Part shown: positions 8,328-17,516 of the stretch, in pieces
Numbering within the stretch: position 1 is the first letter of the stretch
How the letters are laid out: each line of letters starts with the position of its first letter
Source: JAHEDH01 sp963753285
GTDB taxonomy: Bacteria > Actinomycetota > Acidimicrobiia > Spongiisociales > ZC4RG35
Direction: 5' to 3'
DNA: 64,000 nucleotides
NCBI GenBank assembly: GCA_963753285.1
Contig: CAVWBT010000008.1
Coordinates: 186,001 to 250,000 of the forward strand
Made by a program: the position numbers and the translations under genes
Notes under the pieces: generated by a model
What the model was told of the DNA's origin: nothing
Database searches by the model: none
Seen by the model: the letters and a program-made list of their open reading frames with translations, nothing else

Positions 8328-10598
8328 ATGGTTGCTCTGATCCTCGGACACGTGGCCCTCGCCGCCGTCCTCGTACTGGCGAGGACGCGGGTCGGTCGTG
8401 CCGCGTTCGCCATCGGGGCAGTCGGACCGGCCGCAACCCTGGCATATGCGATCGCCGTCCTTCCCGAGGTGCTCGACGGCGATTCCAGGACCGCGAGCGT
8501 CAGCTGGGTGCCGAGTCTCGAATTGGGATTCGACCTGCGGCTCGATGCCTACGGCACCGTGTTCCTGCTCGTGATCGGGACCGCCGGTGTCGCCATCTTC
8601 CTCCACGCAACCCGCTACTTCGAAGGAACGGCCAAGGCCGCCGCGTTCGCAGCGACGATGACCCTGTTCGCCGGGGCGATGACCGGCATCGTCGTGTCCG
8701 ACCACCTCCTCTCGCTCTTCGTGTTCTGGGAGCTCACCACCATCACCTCCTATCTGCTGATCGGGTACTCCGACCAGCTGGCCCGGGCACGCTCGGCCGC
8801 GCTGCATGCCGCGCTCGTCACGGGCGCAGGTGGCCTCGCGCTGCTCGGTGGTCTCGTGCTCCTGGCGAGGGAGTCGGGCACGTACCTCATCTCGGAACTC
8901 GACGGTTCGCTCACCGCCGGTCCGGTGACGACCACGGCGTTCGTCCTGATCCTCATCGGAGCTGTGACCAAGTCCGCCCAGTTCCCGTTCCACGGATGGC
9001 TGCCGGGCGCGATGGCCGCGCCGACCCCCGCCAGCGCCTTCCTCCACTCGGCAACGATGGTGAAGGCCGGCATCTTCCTGGTCGGGAAGCTCGGCTTCAT
9101 CGCCGTTGCGGTCATGGACTGGTGGTTTCCGGCCGTGGCGACCATCGGGTTCGTCACGATGGCGCTGGGCGGATGGGCTGCGCTGAGACAGACTGATCTG
9201 AAGCTACTGCTCGCGTACGGCACCGTGTCACAGTTGGGCTTCCTGTTCGCACTCGTCGGCAGCGGTGATCGCAATCTGGCATTCGGCGGCCTCGCCCTGC
9301 TCGTCGCCCACGCGGCGTTCAAAGCGAGCCTGTTCATGACCGTCGGGGCGATCGACAAGCTGACCGGCACTCGAGACGTCCGCCAGCTGAGCGGCCTCGC
9401 GCGCAGTCAGCCGGCGCTCCTCTGGACCGCGATCGCAGCGACGGCGTCGATGGCGGCGTTCCCGCTCACGTTCGGGTTCGCCGCCAAGGAAGCCGTCTTC
9501 GACGGTCTCCTCGGACTGAGCCCTGTCTTCATCATCGTGGCCACGATCGCGTCGATCCTCACCGTCGCCTACTCGATTCGCTTCCTGGTGGGTGCCTTCG
9601 GCCCCAACGAGCCCGGATCGGAACCGGCGACCGCCCCGGCCGGCACTCCGTGGGGCCTGCTGATCCCCGCCAGCGCACTGGCACTGTTGGGAATCGTGTT
9701 GGGGTTGATGCCGACACTCCCAAAGAAACTGATCGATCTGGCCGGCGCCTCGATTCCCGGCGAGATCGACGTGAAGCTCGCCGTCTGGCCCGGGTTCGTT
9801 CCGGCGCTCGGTTTCTCGCTCGCCTCCCTGGGGCTCGGTGCGCTCCTCGCGCTCACGCCCGCTCTGATCGGCCCGATCGCTCGATCGAGTCAGATCACCC
9901 CTCAGGCAGATGCCGTGTTCGCGTCCACGGTGCGACGGCTGATCGCGAGCGCAGACCGGATCAGCGGCATCGTGCAGAACGGATCGCTCCCCGCCTATCT
10001 CGGCACCATCCTCATCGTCGCGGTCGGGCTGCCATTGACGGCGCTGTGGCGAATCGAGGGAGTCGCCATCCCCGAGTCGGGCTCCGCGATCGAACTCCTC
10101 ATCGCCGTGGTCATCCTCACTGCGACCGTCGGGCTCATGGTCGTTCGCCGGCGGTTCGCCGCCGTCATCCTGCTGGGCGCCGTCGGCTACGGGCTCGCCG
10201 GACTCTTCCTGGTCCTCGGAGGCGCAGACCTCGCCATCACGCAGCTGCTGGTCGAGACGCTCGTGATCGGGCTCTTCGCGCTGGTGCTCCGCAGGCTCCC
10301 GGCTGGATTCGACAAGCTCCGCCTCCAGCCGCTCAGGCTCGCGATCGCGGTGTCCGTCGCCGCATTCGTCTTCGTGCTCGGCCTTGGATTCGGTGCCGCA
10401 GAACCCGACAGCACGGTCTCGGACGGATATCTGGAGCGTTCGGTACCCGAGGCGGCGGGGCAGAACGTGGTCAACGTGATCCTGGTGGACTTCCGCGGCC
10501 TCGACACTCTCGGCGAGATCACCGTGCTCGCCGTCGCCGCCATCGGAGCCGCCGGCCTGGTGGTGCCGATCATCCGGTCGAGGAAGGAGCAGACGTGA
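8328..10598 (+). CDS. mrpA: Mrp Na+/H+ antiporter subunit A
   Basis: A 756-residue, highly hydrophobic protein homologous to MrpA/MnhA and NuoL. It contains the complex-I antiporter core with KSAQFPFHGWLPGAMAAPTP, SAFLHSATMVKAGIFL and a later conserved lysine-bearing helix (GLALLVAHAAFKASLFM). The C-terminal part carries the DUF4040/MbhE-like segment ending FRGLDTLGEITVLAVAAIG. I chose ATG 8328 rather than the in-frame GTG at 8319 because a -10 hexamer ends at 8320, which would put transcription initiation at or next to the ATG. The mRNA may thus be leaderless. First gene of a tightly overlapping operon; with the other subunits it exchanges Na+ (or Li+, K+) for protons. Confidence 0.95.
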   Translation: MVALILGHVALAAVLVLARTRVGRAAFAIGAVGPAATLAYAIAVLPEVLDGDSRTASVSWVPSLELGFDLRLDAYGTVFLLVIGTAGVAIFLHATRYFEGTAKAAAFAATMTLFAGAMTGIVVSDHLLSLFVFWELTTITSYLLIGYSDQLARARSAALHAALVTGAGGLALLGGLVLLARESGTYLISELDGSLTAGPVTTTAFVLILIGAVTKSAQFPFHGWLPGAMAAPTPASAFLHSATMVKAGIFLVGKLGFIAVAVMDWWFPAVATIGFVTMALGGWAALRQTDLKLLLAYGTVSQLGFLFALVGSGDRNLAFGGLALLVAHAAFKASLFMTVGAIDKLTGTRDVRQLSGLARSQPALLWTAIAATASMAAFPLTFGFAAKEAVFDGLLGLSPVFIIVATIASILTVAYSIRFLVGAFGPNEPGSEPATAPAGTPWGLLIPASALALLGIVLGLMPTLPKKLIDLAGASIPGEIDVKLAVWPGFVPALGFSLASLGLGALLALTPALIGPIARSSQITPQADAVFASTVRRLIASADRISGIVQNGSLPAYLGTILIVAVGLPLTALWRIEGVAIPESGSAIELLIAVVILTATVGLMVVRRRFAAVILLGAVGYGLAGLFLVLGGADLAITQLLVETLVIGLFALVLRRLPAGFDKLRLQPLRLAIAVSVAAFVFVLGLGFGAAEPDSTVSDGYLERSVPEAAGQNVVNVILVDFRGLDTLGEITVLAVAAIGAAGLVVPIIRSRKEQT

Positions 10599-11047
10599 AG
10601 CCCGAGCGGCGGTCTGCGATCCTCGATGCAGGCATCACCGTGGCCTCCGGGCCCATCCTCGTGTTCTCGCTCTTCCTCCTCGCCGCCGGCCACAACCAGC
10701 CGGGCGGAGGCTTCGCAGGCGGTCTGGTCGCGGGGGTTGCAGTCCTGTTGGCCTGGGCGGGCGGGGGAACCGACCTCGTCCGACGGATCGTGCCACTGCG
10801 CTCCTCGGCGCTGCTGGGAGCCGGGCTGCTCATCTCGACGCTCACCGGATTGGCACCGCTCCTGCTCGACCTCGGGTTCCTCGAGTCCGGGTACATCGAG
10901 TTCGACGTGCCCGTGATCGGGGAAGTCAAACTCGTCTCCGCCGTGCTCTTCGACATCGGCGTCTACCTGCTGGTGATCGGCATGTCTCTTGCCCTCGTGC
11001 GGGCACTCGGAGAGTCCGGGCCTGCTGAACCGGGGGAAGCAGCATGA
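10595..11047 (+). CDS. mrpB: Mrp antiporter subunit B
   Basis: A 150-residue membrane protein beginning VKPERRSAILDAG with four predicted transmembrane helices. The conserved MrpB signature AAGHNQPGGGFAGGLVAG is present. The start is GTG 10595, overlapping the mrpA stop as GTGA. Length matches MnhB/MrpB. It is part of the membrane arm of the antiporter complex. Confidence 0.95.
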   Translation: MKPERRSAILDAGITVASGPILVFSLFLLAAGHNQPGGGFAGGLVAGVAVLLAWAGGGTDLVRRIVPLRSSALLGAGLLISTLTGLAPLLLDLGFLESGYIEFDVPVIGEVKLVSAVLFDIGVYLLVIGMSLALVRALGESGPAEPGEAA

Positions 11048-11409
11048 ACCTGATCACACTCACAGTCGTTTCGATCCTGTTCGGCGCAGGGACGTTCCTT
11101 CTGCTCCAACGATCACTAGCGAAGGTCATCATCGGCCTCGGCCTCATATCACACGGTGCCAACCTGCTCATCTTGCTGAGCTCCACCGGGTCGGGCGGTC
11201 CTCCGGTGCTCGCAGAAGGCGTGGATCCCGCCTCGGTGGCGGATCCCCTCCCCCAGGCCATGGTGCTCACTGCAATCGTCATCACCTTCGGCGTTACCGC
11301 GTTCCTGCTCGCCTTGGCGCTCCGCAGCTTCCTCCTCACCGGATCCGACGAGGTCGAGGACGACCTCGAAGACCGCCGGATCGGCCGACACGAGGTGGAG
11401 CACGCATGA
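11044..11409 (+). CDS. mrpC: Mrp antiporter subunit C (NuoK-like)
   Basis: 121 residues with three transmembrane helices, homologous to NuoK/MnhC. The recognisable segment KVIIGLGLISHGANLLILL resembles the NuoK helix containing a conserved carboxylate region, and DPLPQAMVLTAIVITFG is the MrpC signature. It overlaps mrpB by ATGA. Confidence 0.95.
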   Translation: MNLITLTVVSILFGAGTFLLLQRSLAKVIIGLGLISHGANLLILLSSTGSGGPPVLAEGVDPASVADPLPQAMVLTAIVITFGVTAFLLALALRSFLLTGSDEVEDDLEDRRIGRHEVEHA

Positions 11410-12872
11410 GTTGGCTCCTCCCGGTGCTCGTCGCCGCCCCCCTGCTCGGCGCAGCCCTGACGCTCGTCCTCGGCCGCCGCCTGGTGCCCCAGCGGATCGT
11501 GACGCTCTCGATCGTGGCGGGGACCGCGGCCGGAGCGGTCGCACTGCTGCTGAATGTCGACGCAGACGGCCCGGTCACCGCCCAGATGGGCGGGTGGCCC
11601 GCTCCACTCGGCATCACCCTGATCGCCGACCGGTTCTCGGCGATCGTCCTCTCCGTGTCGACCCTGATGCTGGTCGCCGTGCTGGTGTACGCCATGGCTC
11701 AGCTCGGACGCGACGCAATTGACTGGTGGTTCCACACCAAATATCTGACACTCACCGCGGGAGTGACGCTGTCGCTGCTCACCGGTGACCTCTTCAACCT
11801 CTTCGTCGGCTTCGAGGTGATGCTGGTCTCGAGCTACGTGCTGCTGACCGTCCGTTCGACCCAGCGCGAGATCCGCTCGACGATGACCTACGTCGTGATC
11901 AATCTGCTTGCGTCCGCGCTGTTCCTCGTGACGATCGCCTTCACCTACGGGATCAGCGGGACCATGAACCTGGCCGACCTCTCGCTCCGGTTGGCGGACG
12001 TCGACCCGGCGGCGGCCCAGACGCTCAGCATGTTGATGCTGGTCGTGTTCGGGATCAAGGCGGCGTTGTTCCCCTTGTTCATGTGGCTGCCCGATTCGTA
12101 CCCGACCGCGCCCACGCCGGTCACGGCGATCTTCGCCGGCCTACTCACGAAGGTGGGGGTCTTCGTGATCATCCGCACCCAGACCCTCTTGTTCCCCGCC
12201 GACGAGCCTTCAGGGCTGCTCCTGTTCGTCGCCGGAGCGACCATGACCATCGGCGTGCTCGGGGCGATCGCCCAGAACGACGTCAAGCGCATCCTCAGCT
12301 TCCACATCGTCAGCCAGATCGGATACATGATCATGGGGCTGGGCCTGCTCTCGATCGCAGGCCTCGCCGCCGCCGTCCTGTACATCACCCACCACATCAT
12401 CGTGAAGACCGGCCTGTTCCTCGTGGCCGGCGTGGTCGAGTCCGAGTACGGAACCGGAGCGCTCGATCGTACTGGCGGTCTCCTCCACCGAAGGCCGGTC
12501 GTTGCGGCGCTGTTCCTCCCACTCGCCCTCAGCCTGGCGGGCATTCCACCGTTCAGTGGGTTCGTGGCCAAGCTCGCCCTCGTCCAGGAGGGCCTGGAAC
12601 TCGGCCAGGGCGCAATCGTCGCGGTCAGCCTCGCAGTCAGCGCGCTCACGCTCTTTTCGATGACGAAGATCTGGGGTGCGACGTTCTGGGGCGAGGAGAA
12701 GGAATCCTCGGGGCGAGCGAGTCGGACCCAGCTGGCGACGACGGGCCTCGTGTTGGCCCTGAGTCTCGCGGTGGCCGCCACCGCGGGCCCGCTCGGAGAC
12801 CTGAGCCTCCGGGCCGCCACGGATCTGATGGATCCGGCCGTCTACGTGTCCGCCGTGCTGGGAGGGAACTGA
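11406..12872 (+). CDS. mrpD: Mrp antiporter subunit D (NuoN/M-like)
   Basis: A 488-residue antiporter-like subunit with about 14 membrane helices. Characteristic segments are LLTGDLFNLFVGFEVMLVSSY (helix with the conserved glutamate), FPLFMWLPDSYPTAPTPVTA, KVGVFVIIRT, and the lysine-containing helices of the proton pathway around AQNDVKRILSFHIVSQIGYM. The start ATG overlaps the mrpC stop by 4 bp. Together with MrpA it forms the ion-translocating core. Confidence 0.95.
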   Translation: MSWLLPVLVAAPLLGAALTLVLGRRLVPQRIVTLSIVAGTAAGAVALLLNVDADGPVTAQMGGWPAPLGITLIADRFSAIVLSVSTLMLVAVLVYAMAQLGRDAIDWWFHTKYLTLTAGVTLSLLTGDLFNLFVGFEVMLVSSYVLLTVRSTQREIRSTMTYVVINLLASALFLVTIAFTYGISGTMNLADLSLRLADVDPAAAQTLSMLMLVVFGIKAALFPLFMWLPDSYPTAPTPVTAIFAGLLTKVGVFVIIRTQTLLFPADEPSGLLLFVAGATMTIGVLGAIAQNDVKRILSFHIVSQIGYMIMGLGLLSIAGLAAAVLYITHHIIVKTGLFLVAGVVESEYGTGALDRTGGLLHRRPVVAALFLPLALSLAGIPPFSGFVAKLALVQEGLELGQGAIVAVSLAVSALTLFSMTKIWGATFWGEEKESSGRASRTQLATTGLVLALSLAVAATAGPLGDLSLRAATDLMDPAVYVSAVLGGN

Positions 12873-12873
12873 C

Positions 12874-13137
12874 ATGGACACCTTCGTCACGGTCGTACAG
12901 ATCACTCTCGGCCTCGCAGCGCTGCTCGCCATCGCGCGGGCGATCAAGGGCCCGGCGATCGTGGACCGGATCGTCGCCGTCGATCTACTCCTGTTGCTGC
13001 TCGCCGCCGGCGTCGGTGCCGAAGCGGCGCGGTCCGGCTCGGAGGTCTATTCGGCGATCGCCATCATCGTGGCACTGATGGCCTTTGCGGGCACCGTGCT
13101 GGTCGCTCGCTTCGTCGAATGGAGGGACGTGGAATGA
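12874..13137 (+). CDS. mrpF: Mrp antiporter subunit F
   Basis: 87 residues, three transmembrane helices. The MrpF signature IKGPAIVDRIVAVDLLLLLL is clear. It starts one base after the mrpD stop and overlaps the next gene by ATGA. In most Mrp operons mrpE comes between D and F; here E is missing at that position and is found fused to G downstream. Confidence 0.93.
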   Translation: MDTFVTVVQITLGLAALLAIARAIKGPAIVDRIVAVDLLLLLLAAGVGAEAARSGSEVYSAIAIIVALMAFAGTVLVARFVEWRDVE

Positions 13138-13952
13138 CGGTCCTCGGCGGCATCGTCATGGCGATGGGCACCGCACTGTCGTTGCTCTCGACATTCGGCG
13201 TCTGGCGTTTCCCGACGGCGATCTCCCGGATGCACGCTGCAACCAAGTCGGCATCACTGGGCCTGGCACTGGTCATGCTCGGTGCCGGCATCGCGTCGTC
13301 GTCGCCGGGGATCGTCGGGATCGGCGTGCTGACGACGGCATTGCTGTTCCTGACCGCTCCGATCTCGGGCCATCTGCTCGGCAGGGCCTCGTACCTCACC
13401 GGAGCCGAGCAGTATCGATTCGATGCCCTGAACGGGGTGGCGACGGCCCCGCTCGAGGTCGGGCCGTCCGGAGCCCCCGACTTCTCGATCACACGCTGGA
13501 TCGGGCTCATCGGTGTCTGGGGGCTGCTGTGGCGGGACTTCTCGATCGGTTCGGTCTTGGGAGGCGCCGCAGTGACGTTCGTGATCGAACTGACACGCAG
13601 AAGTGTGGCAAGCCCCCGACCGATCCGACTCGGTGCGCTCGCCCGGTTTGCGGCGTACTACCTCGCAGCCCTGATCCGCACCAACGCCCGGGTGGCGTGG
13701 GAGGTCGCGACGCCGCTCAAGGACGACATCGACGAGGCCATCGTCGGCATTCCCCTCACGGTCGAGTCCCCCCAGGCCGCCCTTCTGGTTGCCAACGCGG
13801 TGACGTTCACGCCAGGGACGCTGACCGTCGAACTGTCCGGCGAACCGCTCACGCTCTACGCACATGTCCTCCAGTTCGAGGGGGAAGCCGAGCTGCAAGC
13901 GGAGATCAATCGTCTGGAGAAGCTGGCAGACGCAATATTTGCACGTCGCTGA
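13134..13952 (+). CDS. Fused Mrp antiporter subunits G and E
   Basis: One 272-residue reading frame holds two Mrp subunits. Residues 1 to about 110 match MrpG: FGVWRFPTAISRMHAATKSA and LLFLTAPISGHLLGRASY. After a short linker (about 110-125) the rest matches MrpE: GVWGLLWRDFSIGSVLGGA, ALIRTNARVAWEV, LVANAVTFTPGTLTVEL and a cytoplasmic tail. The usual sizes of separate MrpG (about 120) and MrpE (about 160) add up to this length. ATG 13134 overlaps the mrpF stop. With this fusion the operon contains all seven subunits. The order A-B-C-D-F-(G-E) is unusual. Confidence 0.9.
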   Translation: MTVLGGIVMAMGTALSLLSTFGVWRFPTAISRMHAATKSASLGLALVMLGAGIASSSPGIVGIGVLTTALLFLTAPISGHLLGRASYLTGAEQYRFDALNGVATAPLEVGPSGAPDFSITRWIGLIGVWGLLWRDFSIGSVLGGAAVTFVIELTRRSVASPRPIRLGALARFAAYYLAALIRTNARVAWEVATPLKDDIDEAIVGIPLTVESPQAALLVANAVTFTPGTLTVELSGEPLTLYAHVLQFEGEAELQAEINRLEKLADAIFARR

Positions 13953-13980
13953 TTACACGAAATCAATTACGTGTTATAGT
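13953..13980 (+). promoter_or_regulatory. usp-antiporter promoter with operator shared with mrpA
   Basis: A near-perfect inverted repeat, ACACGAAATCAATTACGTGT (13955-13974; 9-bp arms, 2-bp centre, one mismatch), is followed at once by a -10-like TATAGT (13975-13980). TTACAC (13953-13958) is a possible -35 with a 16-bp spacer, so the operator fills the promoter spacer. The arrangement is nearly identical to that before mrpA, in the same orientation relative to the downstream gene. Confidence 0.7.
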
Positions 13981-14017
13981 CATCGTAGGTATCCTCGGTT
14001 CGACCCAGGAGGCGGCC

Positions 14018-14950
14018 ATGAAGAGATTCAAGAGCATTCTCGTGCACATCGCGACCGAAGACCCGCTGCCGAGCAAGCTCGAATCCGCGGTCGATCTCGC
14101 TCACCGAAACGACGCCTCCCTCACCCTGTTCGATGTCGTCCCCGCCCTGTCGACGGGCCGGCGGATCCTCAAGACCGAAACCAGCCAACTCGACGTCGAA
14201 ACCGCCATGGCGGACGATCGACTGGAGAAACTCGACGAGATCGCTTCGACCCTGGACGCCCCGCACGTCGACACGGCCGTCGGCCACGGCACCGGGTACA
14301 TCGAGATCATCCGGCGCGTATCGAGCCATGGACACGATCTGATCATCACCGCCCCCGACGAGCCCCGTCGGCTCGCATTCGCCGGCGCCGCGACGACGAT
14401 GCACCTCCTGCGAAAGTCGCCCGTGCCGGTCTGGGTCCACTCTGCAGCCGAGGTCGGAGCCCACGGCGTCGCCGTCGCAGTCGGGCCATTCGACGCCGAG
14501 CGCCGCAACCTCGGCCTCAATCGGACACTCATGCAGCTCGCCTCGTCGCTGGCCGCTCAGCGGGACGAAGCCCTGCACGTGATCAGCGCATGGCGCCTTC
14601 AGGGCGAGTCGATGCTGCGGAGCTCGCGATCGTCCTTCACCGACGCCGAGGTGACGGAGATGCTCAGAGAGGCGCGTGACGAGGTCAGGAGCGACATCGA
14701 TCGCTTGATCTCGGAAGCCGAACCGATCCCGGTGCCGGTCGAGATCCATCTCTCGAAGGGCGAGCCGGGGCTGACGGTGGCAAACATCGTCAACGAGGTG
14801 AAGCCGAACACGCTCGTGATGGGCACGATCGCGAGAACCGGCCTCAGCGGGATGATCATCGGCAACACCGCCGAGCAGGTATTGGGGCTCATTCAGACAT
14901 CGGTGATCGCCGTGAAGCCAGAGGGGTTCGAATCACCGGTGACCCTGTGA
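14018..14950 (+). CDS. Tandem universal stress protein
   Basis: 310 residues forming two UspA domains. The first begins FKSILVHIATEDPLPSK. The second ends with GTIARTGLSGMIIGNTAEQV, the GxxG...GNT nucleotide-binding pattern. AGGAGG lies 5 bases before ATG 14018. The promoter has the same operator as mrpA. Its stop overlaps the GTG of the CPA2 antiporter gene, so the two are coupled. Similar Usp-antiporter pairings are known in actinobacteria, and the context suggests a role in ion or pH stress. Confidence 0.9.
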   Translation: MKRFKSILVHIATEDPLPSKLESAVDLAHRNDASLTLFDVVPALSTGRRILKTETSQLDVETAMADDRLEKLDEIASTLDAPHVDTAVGHGTGYIEIIRRVSSHGHDLIITAPDEPRRLAFAGAATTMHLLRKSPVPVWVHSAAEVGAHGVAVAVGPFDAERRNLGLNRTLMQLASSLAAQRDEALHVISAWRLQGESMLRSSRSSFTDAEVTEMLREARDEVRSDIDRLISEAEPIPVPVEIHLSKGEPGLTVANIVNEVKPNTLVMGTIARTGLSGMIIGNTAEQVLGLIQTSVIAVKPEGFESPVTL

Positions 14951-16863
14951 TCGACACCCTTTTGCTCCTTGCATCCTTCGGGCTGCTCTCCATCGCCTCG
15001 GATCGGATCGGCGCGACCTTTCGCAGATTCGGGCTGCCCACCATCACCGGGTATCTGTTCGCCGGCGCGATCGCAGGCTCCTTCGCGCTCGACCTGATCC
15101 CGTCCACGGCCACCGAGGACCTCAGATTCGTCGACGAGATCGCGCTGGCGGTGATCGCGTTCGTCGCTGGGAGCGAGCTGTACCTCAAGGAGATCAAACC
15201 GCGCCTCCGACCGATTCTCAGCATCTCGGGCGGCATCATCGCCGTGACCTACGTGGTCTTGGGGGTCGGCGTGTATCTGCTGACCGGAGTGATCTCGTTC
15301 ACCGAGGACCTGAGCGACGGGGCGAGACTGGCGACCGCGCTTCTCGGGGCGGCGGTGCTGCTTGCGCTCTCTCCCCCGTCGACCATCGCCGTGATCAAGG
15401 AGCTCGCTGCCCGGGGCCGCTTCACACGGACCGTGCTCGGCGTCACCGTGACCATGGACGTCGCCATCATCGTGCTGTTCGCAACGATCACGTCGGTGGC
15501 CTCACCACTGTTGACCGACGAGGCGCTCGAACTGTCCTTCGTTCCGCTCCTGCTGCTCGACCTGGCCGTCGCAGCGGGACTCGGGTACGCGTCGGGCCTC
15601 GTGCTCCGAACCACTCTGAGCACCGACCTGCACCATGTCGTCAAGAGCGGTCTCGTGCTCGGCACCGGCTTCGGGATCTACGAACTCGGCGACTTCATCA
15701 CCGAGTGGAGCAAGTCGAACCTCGGCTTCGAGGTCCACATGGAGCCGCTGCTCATCGCCCTGATCGCCGGGTTCTACGTCACGAACTACACACGTTTCAG
15801 GGAGCAGTTCGACGAGCTCCTCCACCGGATCGGCCCCATGGTGTACGTCGCCTTCTTCACGATCACCGGCCTTTCGCTCAAACTCGACCTGCTGTGGTCG
15901 GTCCTCCCGATCGCCATCGCCCTCTTCGTCCTGCGGGCCGCCGGCATCGCGGGAGGGTCGCTGCTCGGCAGCCGATTCTCGGGGGAGCCGAAGCGGTTCC
16001 GCCTCACCTACTGGGCCGCATTCATCACGCAGGCCGGCATCGCCCTCGGCCTGGCCCGTGAAGTCGCGGTGCAGTTCCCCACCCTCGGCGACGCGTTCGC
16101 AACGCTCATCATCTCTGTGGTCGTCATCAACGAGATCGTGGGGCCGCTCTTCCTCAAGTGGGGGCTCCGCCGGGCCAGGGAGACCCACGAGCCGGACGCC
16201 GACCGCAGGCCCGGCCGTCACGTCGTCATTCTCGGCGTCGAGGGCCAGTCGATCGCACTGGCGAGGACGTTGCAGGCTCAGGGATGGGCCGCCGTCCTGG
16301 CGGACACCGACGCCGAACAGATCGAGCGGCTGGCCGCAGAGGACGTCGAGGAACGACACATCGAGCGGGTCGACGAGGAGAGCATCCGCTCACTCGTCAC
16401 CGACAAGACCGAGGCGCTCGTGGCGATGCTGGGAAACGACGCGGACAACCAGACCGCCCTCTCGCTCGCAGCCGAGATGGGTGTGCAGGGCCTGGTGGCG
16501 AGACCGTCCGACCCGGCCTCTCGCCACGCGTTCATGGAGGACATCGACATCATGACGATCGACCCGGGCACTGCGGTCGTCTCGCTCCTGGAACAGGCGG
16601 TCACCTCACCGCAATCGGCCACACTCCTGCTCCGCCGCGATCCCGAGCGGACGGTGTCTCAGGTGAAACTCGTCAACCCGGACCTGGACGGCACACCGGT
16701 GCGCGACCTCAGGCTGCCGACCGACGTGCTCCTGTTGCAGATCATCAGAGACGGGAACTCGGTCGTCGTCCACGGCCACACCGCCCTCAAGACCGGCGAC
16801 GACATCCTGCTCCTCGCCAGCGAGGACAGCCTGACCGAGATCCGCTCACGCCTGTCGGGGTGA
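14947..16863 (+). CDS. CPA2-type cation/proton antiporter with RCK domains
   Basis: 638 residues. Residues 1 to about 400 form a Na+/H+-exchanger membrane domain of the KefB/KefC type (FRRFGLPTITGYLFAGAIAG near the start, DEIALAVIAFVAGSELYLKE, ALLGAAVLLALSPPSTIAVI). From about 416 a TrkA-N/RCK domain begins HVVILGVEGQSIALARTL, with an atypical glycine motif. A TrkA-C-like domain closes the protein (DLRLPTDVLLLQIIRDGNSV). GTG start at 14947 overlaps the Usp stop. Likely K+ or Na+ efflux against protons, gated by ligand binding to the RCK part; ion specificity is not evident. Confidence 0.9.
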   Translation: MIDTLLLLASFGLLSIASDRIGATFRRFGLPTITGYLFAGAIAGSFALDLIPSTATEDLRFVDEIALAVIAFVAGSELYLKEIKPRLRPILSISGGIIAVTYVVLGVGVYLLTGVISFTEDLSDGARLATALLGAAVLLALSPPSTIAVIKELAARGRFTRTVLGVTVTMDVAIIVLFATITSVASPLLTDEALELSFVPLLLLDLAVAAGLGYASGLVLRTTLSTDLHHVVKSGLVLGTGFGIYELGDFITEWSKSNLGFEVHMEPLLIALIAGFYVTNYTRFREQFDELLHRIGPMVYVAFFTITGLSLKLDLLWSVLPIAIALFVLRAAGIAGGSLLGSRFSGEPKRFRLTYWAAFITQAGIALGLAREVAVQFPTLGDAFATLIISVVVINEIVGPLFLKWGLRRARETHEPDADRRPGRHVVILGVEGQSIALARTLQAQGWAAVLADTDAEQIERLAAEDVEERHIERVDEESIRSLVTDKTEALVAMLGNDADNQTALSLAAEMGVQGLVARPSDPASRHAFMEDIDIMTIDPGTAVVSLLEQAVTSPQSATLLLRRDPERTVSQVKLVNPDLDGTPVRDLRLPTDVLLLQIIRDGNSVVVHGHTALKTGDDILLLASEDSLTEIRSRLSG

Positions 16864-17001
16864 GCAGGGTGCTCTGTGCATCGTCGCCCGAACAGGGCCG
16901 GGCACATCGGAATGTTCCACATGGCCCTGGTCCGACGTCGACACCTGGGGTTCGATGGACCCAGACGGTGTGGAACCGACACCGAGACCAGGGGGTCGTC
17001 G

Positions 17002-17370
17002 ATGCGTGCTGCGGACAGGGCGGATTGGACCGAATGGTGTGAGCTCGTCAACCACCGCCTCGAGCGTGGCGACTGCATCCTCGCCGACATCGACGGGCAC
17101 GACCGGGTTCTCGCCCGGATCGACTACGACCCATTCGACGACGAGATCGAAATCGTGCTGTGCGAATCTGAACAGACGCGGCCCATGCTCATCGAACGCC
17201 CCTGCCAGGTCCGCGTCCCCGACGAGGAGGACGTGTTCTCGATCGTGGTCGTCTCCGGGTCGGACGAGATCCGGCTCACGGTCCTCTCGCCCGGCGTGAA
17301 CAGTCGTACCAACCATCTCCCGGACCCGGCGTTTCCCCCTGAACTGAAGGGCGCCTACTTCGGCGGCTGA
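17002..17370 (+). CDS. Small hypothetical protein, possibly DUF5335-like
   Basis: A 122-residue acidic cytoplasmic protein starting MRAADRADWTEWCELVNHRL. No transmembrane segment or catalytic motif is visible. Alternating strands (RVLARIDYDPFDDEIEIVL, HR/IERPCQVRVPDEEDVF, DEIRLTVLSPG) resemble the layout of small DUF5335-type proteins, but that assignment is tentative. An upstream in-frame ATG at 16876 exists; the later ATG was chosen because the first 42 residues look non-coding. It stands alone between the CPA2 antiporter and the tRNA-Ala island. Confidence 0.5.
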   Translation: MRAADRADWTEWCELVNHRLERGDCILADIDGHDRVLARIDYDPFDDEIEIVLCESEQTRPMLIERPCQVRVPDEEDVFSIVVVSGSDEIRLTVLSPGVNSRTNHLPDPAFPPELKGAYFGG

Positions 17371-17516
17371 CCGGTTCGAGCCTCAAGACCGGGCGCAATG
17401 ACTCCCCTCGTAGCACCATCGGTCGTGTCGGGTCGTCACCGGTGACGTCCAAAGGTGGGAGGTGCCTGGGGCCGCACCCGGCTCCTCAGGCGAGTCCTCG
17501 GAGAGGGCCTTTCGGA

